A DNA stretch of 31,278 bases, from positions 1-31,278 of IMG/VR virus record IMGVR_UViG_3300023049_000035; one strand, 5' to 3'. A program made the position numbers and the translations under genes. Under the pieces are notes generated by a model that worked only from the letters and a program-made list of their open reading frames with translations, was not told where the DNA came from and made no database searches. The stretch is from a virus. Positions 14,137 through 20,800 of this stretch are shown piece by piece. The stretch's first letter is position 1. Every line of letters starts with the position of its first letter.

Positions 14137-16302
14137 ATGAGTGATCTGATTACAAATAGGCCCTCCCAGCTTACGGCCATGCACAATTACAACCTCCGTA
14201 ACCAAGGCTGGCCCAGGACTCTCACGTGTGTGCGATCCTTGTCTGACCGAGGTGAAGAGGCTGATCCAGTTGCATACACAAAAGAAGTAGCAAACATCTA
14301 CCCTTCCAACGCAGATGTGGTGTACGCAGCTAAAGCGAGCACAGCTAAAAGGCATTCGGCTATTGGAGCCTACGCCCCTACTGAGTTGAAGAAAGCAGTG
14401 TTTGGTAATACTCCTGCTGGTAAAGGACACTACATTCTCCCTGCTTTCGACAGGAACAGGAGTTTGATTAGCGGGATAGCGGGTTTATACAATCAATCTC
14501 GAGATAAAGATAGGTATCGCCCTACTTCTGTAGAGTTTTTCTCTGGTCGCGTATTCTTTTTGATGCCAGATGGAAAAATACTGTACTCCCAGACTATTGA
14601 GGACAGGGACTTCTCCACTTCCGAAAAGTGCTACCAGGAAGCTGACCCTACTGCAGAAGATATTAATGAGCTGGTCGCCACAGATGGCGGCACCATGGTA
14701 ATCCAGGAAGTTGGGGAAGCCTACAAGCTTACCTCGACCGGAACAGAGTTACTACTGTTTGCAGACAATGGCGTGTGGTCCGTCTCCGGATCGGATCAAT
14801 CGAACTTTAAATCCACAGACTTTAGGGTACGGCGGATTACAAACATTGGTGTGACTGGCGTAGACACTGTCATTACAGCAGAGAGCAATGTTATCTACTG
14901 GGGGCAAGGTGGTATCTACATCCTGTCGTCCGACCAAGTAACTGGTGACCTGCAAGCTCAGAACATATCTGAACAAACTATCCAAGAGTTCTACAACAAC
15001 ATCCTACCTGGGGCTCGTGCAAGCGCTAAGGGCTTCTATGATGAGCGTGAACGCAAAGTCATGTGGATGTATAATGATACTGCTGGGTACGACGGTGTCT
15101 CTTTTAAAAATAAGTACAATAGGATACTGTTCTTTGATGTAGTACGTGGGTCTTTCTACACCTACACAGTAGAGTTCCAAGACCAGATTCCATACATGAC
15201 TTCTCTTCTTCAGAAGGAAGCTACTGGGAATAGGGTAGTACCCAAAGATGTTATTCTTACTACTGACTTCCCAACTGGTACGTTTGTTACTACCTGGACT
15301 CTCGTCGACTTTGGTGCCCTTGAGGACCTTCAAATAGAACTTCCTATCGTTGGAGTTAGCCCGCTTAATTTTTCAGTAGACTGGGGTGATGGTACTCAGG
15401 AAATAATTACCAGTTCTGCCGGTAGGTTCCATACGTACTCAGCGGCCGGTACTTACACAGTAACTATTGGTGGAACCATGCCTAAATGGGACTTCGGCTA
15501 CGGCAGTGCAAGCTTTAATAATGTTAAGATTAGGTCTGTCGAGCAGTGGGGCAATATTGAGTGGGGCGCGGACCTTGGTACGTTCATGGTGGATTGCCAG
15601 AACATAGTGTTTAATGCGCCAGATGTCCCTGATTTCTCTAATGTCACCGACCTCAATTTCGCTTTCGCAGGTTGTGTAAACATTACGTCCTTCCCACCAG
15701 TCGATGTCTCGAATGTAACTAACTTCAACGGGACTTGGCGAGATTGTAGTAGTCTTACTGTTATACCAGCTAGTCTCGACTTCAGTTCTGGCACCACATT
15801 TAACGACACTTGGAGGAGATCAGGGATCACCTCTTTCCCAACATTTAATTTCTCTTCTGCCACTACTATGGACTTTGCATGGGCACAGTGCGATTCGTTA
15901 GTAAACATGTCGTCCCAGCCTAGTACTACGAATGTTACTAGTTTTGCGGCAGCTTGGGCTGGGTGTCATAGTTTGAAAAATCTCTCTGTAAACATGACAT
16001 CCGTGACTGACATCAGGGAGTTGCGAGACGGTCCGTATACAAAACCAGTCAGCGGTCCCACTGCTTTGGAGACATTGCTCTTTACAGGGTTGACTAATAA
16101 TACTGGCATCACTGGGGATGGTCTCTTTCTGCTAAGCCTTGGGCTTAGTGATACAGCTTTGAACCAGTTCTTTGCTGCCCTAGGTACTAATACTACCACT
16201 AACACCACCCTCTACATAGCAGGGAACCCTGGTGCAGCCACTTCCGACCATTCCATAGCCAACAATAAAGGTTGGCTTGTTGACGATAATTTTGGGGCCT
16301 GA
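14137..16302 (+). CDS. Tail nozzle middle part fused to a BspA-like domain
   Basis: A 721-residue two-part protein. Residues 1-360 are the central part of a gp12-type nozzle (NYNLRNQGWP near 17-26; FDRNRSLISGIAG; FFSGRVFFLMPDGKILYSQ; WGQGGIYILS; ASAKGFYDERERKVMWMY). From about residue 365-383 it changes into a BspA-like module: FVTTW, then VDWGDGT (414-420) and FHTYSAAGTYTVTI (431-444), then serine/threonine-rich repeats with WRDCSSL, WAQCDSL and WAGCHSL (about 505-630), ending in IANNKGWLV. The C-terminal nozzle domain is absent here and is encoded by the next gene in the same frame after a TGA. No clear Shine-Dalgarno sequence precedes the ATG, which is one base after the previous stop, so coupling or frameshifting is likely. 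Confidence 0.82.
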   Translation: MSDLITNRPSQLTAMHNYNLRNQGWPRTLTCVRSLSDRGEEADPVAYTKEVANIYPSNADVVYAAKASTAKRHSAIGAYAPTELKKAVFGNTPAGKGHYILPAFDRNRSLISGIAGLYNQSRDKDRYRPTSVEFFSGRVFFLMPDGKILYSQTIEDRDFSTSEKCYQEADPTAEDINELVATDGGTMVIQEVGEAYKLTSTGTELLLFADNGVWSVSGSDQSNFKSTDFRVRRITNIGVTGVDTVITAESNVIYWGQGGIYILSSDQVTGDLQAQNISEQTIQEFYNNILPGARASAKGFYDERERKVMWMYNDTAGYDGVSFKNKYNRILFFDVVRGSFYTYTVEFQDQIPYMTSLLQKEATGNRVVPKDVILTTDFPTGTFVTTWTLVDFGALEDLQIELPIVGVSPLNFSVDWGDGTQEIITSSAGRFHTYSAAGTYTVTIGGTMPKWDFGYGSASFNNVKIRSVEQWGNIEWGADLGTFMVDCQNIVFNAPDVPDFSNVTDLNFAFAGCVNITSFPPVDVSNVTNFNGTWRDCSSLTVIPASLDFSSGTTFNDTWRRSGITSFPTFNFSSATTMDFAWAQCDSLVNMSSQPSTTNVTSFAAAWAGCHSLKNLSVNMTSVTDIRELRDGPYTKPVSGPTALETLLFTGLTNNTGITGDGLFLLSLGLSDTALNQFFAALGTNTTTNTTLYIAGNPGAATSDHSIANNKGWLVDDNFGA
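15283..16299 (+). other. BspA-like/PKD cassette inserted in the nozzle
   Basis: The stretch encodes residues 383-721 of the nozzle middle protein and has the same domain order as the separate BspA-like fibre at 4029-5285: [FM]-[VI]-x-T-W/K opening, WGDGT with HTYS-A-GTYT, a WG-[ND]-I element, a degenerate leucine-rich-type repeat region and an NN-x-W ending. It ends with its own stop codon, as if the 3' end of an adhesin gene had been placed inside the nozzle gene. The left edge is approximate. Confidence 0.65.
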
Positions 16303-16305
16303 TCA

Positions 16306-16893
16306 GTGGGTACAATTAATGTCTTTCACGCCGACGACCAAGTAATTGTAAACGTCTTAGAGTCTATCTTTAGCGAGCTCAGTGTAAAAGTACTCAACTT
16401 CAAAGAGACTTCTACAGATGTTTTTCAGTATAACTTTGCAGATTTTAAAAGCCGTACTTTCAAGGATTGGGTCCAAGAAGATGGTGGTATAAACTACCAA
16501 AGTTTTCTAGAAACAGGACATGACTTGCTCGAAGACCCAATCACTATTAAGTATGGTAACTACCTGTACGCATTCTTCTTGAGGACAGAAGATGGGTTTG
16601 ATGATGACCTTAACGCCATGAACCAGAGCTCTTGTCTCTACCGTGCCAAGTGGCACTGGAGTGACAGCGAGGCTAGTGGTAAGTGGTCTCAACAAGAACA
16701 ACTTTACAAACTAAGCCGTCCGTTCTTGCCAGCAAGCGTTAATGATCCCTTTGACTATGGGTTTGAAGTAATCGAAACTCGTAGTAAAATGCGCGGGGAA
16801 GGCAGAGCCTTATCAATAAGATTCGACTCAGAGGAAGGAAAGGACTTTAAACTCCTGGGTTGGGCAATTCCATTTACAGGAGCAGCACGATGA
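16306..16893 (+). CDS. Tail tubular protein B (gp12-like nozzle), C-terminal part
   Basis: A 195-residue protein that matches the C-terminal domain of podovirus tail tube B proteins: SRTFKDWVQEDGG (about residues 49-61), FLRTEDGFDDDLNAMNQSSCLYRAKWHWSDS (split over 91-122), KWSQQEQLYKLSRPF and the closing RGEGRALSIRFDSEEGKDFKLLGW (about 164-188). It is in the same frame as the preceding gene, which ends at TGA 16300-16302; the GTG proposed here lies one codon later. It could be made by restart at this GTG (GGGG about 8 bases upstream) or by readthrough of the TGA. Together the three pieces minus the insert total about 770 residues, close to T7 gp12 (794). Confidence 0.8.
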   Translation: MGTINVFHADDQVIVNVLESIFSELSVKVLNFKETSTDVFQYNFADFKSRTFKDWVQEDGGINYQSFLETGHDLLEDPITIKYGNYLYAFFLRTEDGFDDDLNAMNQSSCLYRAKWHWSDSEASGKWSQQEQLYKLSRPFLPASVNDPFDYGFEVIETRSKMRGEGRALSIRFDSEEGKDFKLLGWAIPFTGAAR

Positions 16894-17348
16894 ATGTAAC
16901 TTACGCAGTAGAAACCTTTGACGAAGCCTTCGGAGAACTTGGAGAACTGTTTGCAGAGAACCACAAAGAGAGTGGCGTCTTCCCAGACAAGATCGACCTC
17001 AATGTTCTGGACGACTTTTACGAGTGGTCTAGTGAGAATGGTAACGTAAGGTTTCATATCGCACGAGATGATGGGAAGGTAGTTGGATACACCGTCACGT
17101 TCATTGGAAACCACCCTCATTACCAAGACAAAGTCTTCGCTACAAATGATGTCTTGTATATCACACCCGATTATCGTAAGACATCTGTGGCTAAAGACTT
17201 GATTGAGTTTGTAGAAAAAGATATGAAAGATACTGGTGTGGATGTAATGTCTTTCCACACTAAGTGTGACAACCCCTGTAGAAAACTAATGGAAAGTGTT
17301 GGCTTTAAAGAAGATGAAATCCAATACTTTAAGTACATAAAGGACTAA
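16890..17348 (+). CDS. GNAT-family N-acetyltransferase
   Basis: A 152-residue protein from the ATG at 16890, chosen over an upstream TTG because AGGAG lies about 8 bases before it and it overlaps the previous stop as ATGA. It has the GNAT pattern: GKVVGYTVTFIG (beta strands), VLYITPDYRKTSVAKDLIEFVEKD (acetyl-CoA loop and helix, split over about 89-112) and a C-terminal NPCRKLMESVGFKED element typical of the family. GNAT enzymes transfer acetyl groups from acetyl-CoA to amines. The usual R/Q-x-x-G-x-G/A loop is degenerate (RKTSVA). Its target is unknown; the location between the tail and internal-protein genes suggests modification of a virion or host protein during late infection. Confidence 0.8.
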   Translation: MNVTYAVETFDEAFGELGELFAENHKESGVFPDKIDLNVLDDFYEWSSENGNVRFHIARDDGKVVGYTVTFIGNHPHYQDKVFATNDVLYITPDYRKTSVAKDLIEFVEKDMKDTGVDVMSFHTKCDNPCRKLMESVGFKEDEIQYFKYIKD

Positions 17349-17354
17349 TATCAA

Positions 17355-17846
17355 ATGTCAGGCGTCCCTGCAGTATTAGCAGCAGTAACGGCTATCTCCG
17401 CTATCGGCGGCGGTGTCGCAACTGCCGTGGCCTCTAAGAAGAGGAATAAAGCTGAGTCCCGTGCTCGGAAGATCGAGCAAGCAGCAGCATCCCTGGAGAA
17501 CCAACGTCGCATACGCAGGGCAATTGCTCAACGACGTATTCAAGAAGCTGAGATTCAGTCCCTTGGGGTTGATCAAGGCGTTCAAGGAAGCTCTTCCATA
17601 GCAGGTGCCAGGTCTTCTCTTGTCACTCAGACAGGTGCCAACATCGGTGCAGCTCGGACACAGTTCGGTGCTGAGCAAGGGCGTGCTAACGTTCTAGCCA
17701 GTGGCTACCGTAAAGGTGCTAAGTATGATAGCTTCGGCTCTATCCTTGGCAGTGTTGGTCAAGCTTCTCAAGGCCTTGGTGGTTTCATAGAAAGGAATCC
17801 TGACGCCACACTTAAAGATTTCCTTCCAACCTTTGGACGTAGATAA
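17355..17846 (+). CDS. Internal virion protein (gp14-like)
   Basis: A 163-residue protein with an N-terminal hydrophobic Ala/Gly/Val segment (about residues 4-26), a Lys/Arg/Gln/Ala-rich helix (27-70) and a Gly/Ser/Ala-rich remainder. This is the pattern of T7 gp14-like internal proteins, which are ejected first and form a pore in the outer membrane. T7 gp14 is 196 residues. It is followed by two large internal proteins, as expected of a core/ejection operon. The stop overlaps the next start as TAATG. The RBS is weak (AAGGAC about 11 bases upstream). Confidence 0.78.
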   Translation: MSGVPAVLAAVTAISAIGGGVATAVASKKRNKAESRARKIEQAAASLENQRRIRRAIAQRRIQEAEIQSLGVDQGVQGSSSIAGARSSLVTQTGANIGAARTQFGAEQGRANVLASGYRKGAKYDSFGSILGSVGQASQGLGGFIERNPDATLKDFLPTFGRR

Positions 17847-20800
17847 TGAGCGATCCCCGCGAACTCCTTCAAAGGATTCGAGAGAGTAACTACGAAGACG
17901 AAGACGCTATCAACGAACTCAGGAAGCTGTCTGGGGGCGATCTCCCTCGTCCTGCAGAAACCCAGATAGACGCAGCGTCTCGTAGGAAGGGCGGAGCACC
18001 AAGCCTCTCCAGGGAGCCTGAGAGCCCCTCACAGGGCGATGACCTCTCCCTGGTAGACATCCCTAACATCGAACCGCGGCTCTCCTTCGAAGGACGCACA
18101 GGCCCTAATAAGAGCAAGGTCAACTTCGAACAGCCGCCTATTACTAAACGAAAGCCCGTGATGCAAGAGCTGATGGCTCGTCATCTCGCGGCCACTGAAG
18201 CATTTATAAGAGGTGATAATGAACCTTCTGAAACGTCTCAAAGAATTCTGGAAGAGCTTGAACGTGATGGGTCAAGCGAAGAAATTTCTAAATCGGTTGC
18301 TGAAGTTGATCGAGTGGATCAAGAACAAGCTCTTGAAACTGCTCGGGAAATTGCAACGGACCCTTCGGTTCCTGTCGATCGCAAAATCCATAGTCTCGAA
18401 AGCGTCATCCAAGGCGCAAAGACTGGCCAAGAAGTTGAAACAAAGCTAACGGACTATCTCCGACGGGCAGTCCTGCAAAAGCTTGAGGCTTCCGGCGGAC
18501 AGGATCGTGTGGCTAATCAGAACGTTCTTGAGTCCATGCGTGAGCATATCTGGTACACACAGGAATGGGCAGAAATCCTTGCCGGCCTTGAGGGCCTCAA
18601 CGAAGGAGCCTGGGGCCAAGTCAGGGATATCACTCAGATTGGTTTGATGCCAGGCTTTGCGCAGCAGTACCGTAAGGTACATGAGGCAGCCTTCCCTGGG
18701 ACAAGTAATCTTCTTCATACTGGCCTTGGCGGCGAGATGATTAAGATGACGAATGACATGCTCAACGAGCTGCCTGTCAAGGAACGTCTGGAAAAACTAC
18801 AAGTCATGCTCGGAGCTATCAACCAGAATGAGTTCTGGGGCATAGAGAATGACGTGATGAAGTTCTTCCTGATCCAGGAAATCTTCCCCGACCCTCTGAT
18901 TACAGATGGAGAGCTCGAGACAGAGCGTGTACTAGTCAACGTATTCAGTGTACTTGATGCCTTGGCCTTTATCAGCCCTATTGTAACGGTAAGTCGTACT
19001 GCTCAGAAGCTGTTTAAGGGGGCCAAGCAAGCTAGGGCCACACGTAGGCAGATCAGGTCTATCTCTGACAGGTTCCAGGTATCTCCTGAGATGGCTCAGA
19101 CCATGGTAAACGATAAGATGACCAACATCTTACTTCGTCTTGATAACTTGGAAGGGGATTACCCACGTAACCATCCCCTTTCTGTTATGGAATCTGTGGC
19201 CCCTAGCCAAGCATCTAAGGAAATCGAGAAAATACTGGATGATGATACCCGTGAGCTGGCTGAAGAGCTTAACATTGACTATGATATCCTCCTTAACCAG
19301 CACGTACTGCCTAAGTCTGCTGTTAGAGAGGAGATCAGTGGCCACGTAAGCCTTCCGCTCGGAAGGTCTTTGACAGATCGTAAGAATGAGCTGGAGATCG
19401 CAGCTGCTCAGCTGGAATACAACCCTGTTTCTGCAGGGCACTTTGCAGCTGAGGTAAAATCAGCACAAAACATGCATATGCTCCGCATCAAAGAGATGAC
19501 GGAAGATATGAACTTGTCTCATTTAAACAAAAGCCAAATCTCCCCTCTGCAAGATGGCTCCGGATGGTATATATCTCATATCGTAGGACGTGACGCCAAC
19601 AGAGGGTGGAACACAGTAGAAGATGCACGTAAGGCAGCACAAAGGTACGATGAAGTAACCGTCCAAGGCATGCCTTATCAAGTACTTGCACGCCATCCGA
19701 GGAAAGGTACCTACGTTTCTCTCGATGAGTTCAAGGCTTACGAAAAAGATGTAATGAAGAATGCCCCTAAAGGCCTCCGTGTAACTAGCATCAAAACTGA
19801 CTACATCTTGAAGATGGACTACAAGCATCTGTATGATTCTGCAGACGCACTAGCTCAATCTCAGTTGAAAGGTGATACCTTCATTAGGGCAGACGGCCTT
19901 ACTGGAATATGGGCAAGGTTTACTCACAAGGCTGGGTACCTGACAAGTACTATCATGAGAGCTGGGACAACGGCTGTTGATATTGCACAGTCTCATCTTC
20001 AAGCATACCGTAGGATTCTCCGCCCCGTAACCGATCTTAACGCAGAGCAGCAGCATCAGCTCAGCAAGCTCTTGCAAGAAGATAACGGCAAGCATCCGTG
20101 GAGGAACATGGCCCAGCTTAAGAGAAGGTGGGGCCACCGCAAGGACTTTGACAAACTAGTCCTAGCCTACGACTCCGCTCGGATCATCGCTAAGCAGATG
20201 TATAGGACTCAGGATAAGAATGTTGCTTCGAAGCTCAGGTCCGAAGGAAACAGGGTAATCAAGTTCGCAAGAGGACTCCCGCCTGGCCTGTCTGCAGACA
20301 ACCGATTGATTGGCAAGCCTATACAAGGAGTGCCTCGCACGTTTACAGGGGATGTCCCGCGTAAAGTTTGGGACCCAGAGACCGGTCAAATGGTAGCCAT
20401 GACCCCTGAGATGGCAAAGAAGATCGTAGACGACGGTGGGCAGTTTCTCAAGTTCAATTACCCCATGCGTCTTCTGAGAGGTAGTGGCATCTACGACGAT
20501 GTCAACTTTACTTTCAAGAGGATTGACAGCGACGCTATCGAACTCAACCGGATACCCGAACGTGGCGTACTGAGAGAGTTGGATTCCTATGTACCTCAAG
20601 TCCATGAAGCCCCTTGGGTTGTAGGTAAAGTCATTCGTACCCAAGTGGACGGTGGGCCTATGACGGAAAAGTTCATTCCTCTGTATTCAGCATCCAACAA
20701 AGGCGAGGCTGAGCTCCTTATCAAGGATGGCACCTCTCCCGATTCGAAGTTGGAAATGCGGTCTGGTAGGGATTCCACGGTAGCTAGGGCGTTCGCTAAT

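Noticed and set aside
4029-16302. Diversity-generating retroelement acting on the BspA-like domains
   Set aside because: No reverse transcriptase or template repeat is present in the window; the two modules differ by general divergence rather than adenine-specific changes.
16860-16890. TTG at 16860 as start of the acetyltransferase
   Set aside because: The ATG at 16890 has AGGAG at correct spacing and the common ATGA overlap; the extra ten residues read as the end of the nozzle gene in another frame.
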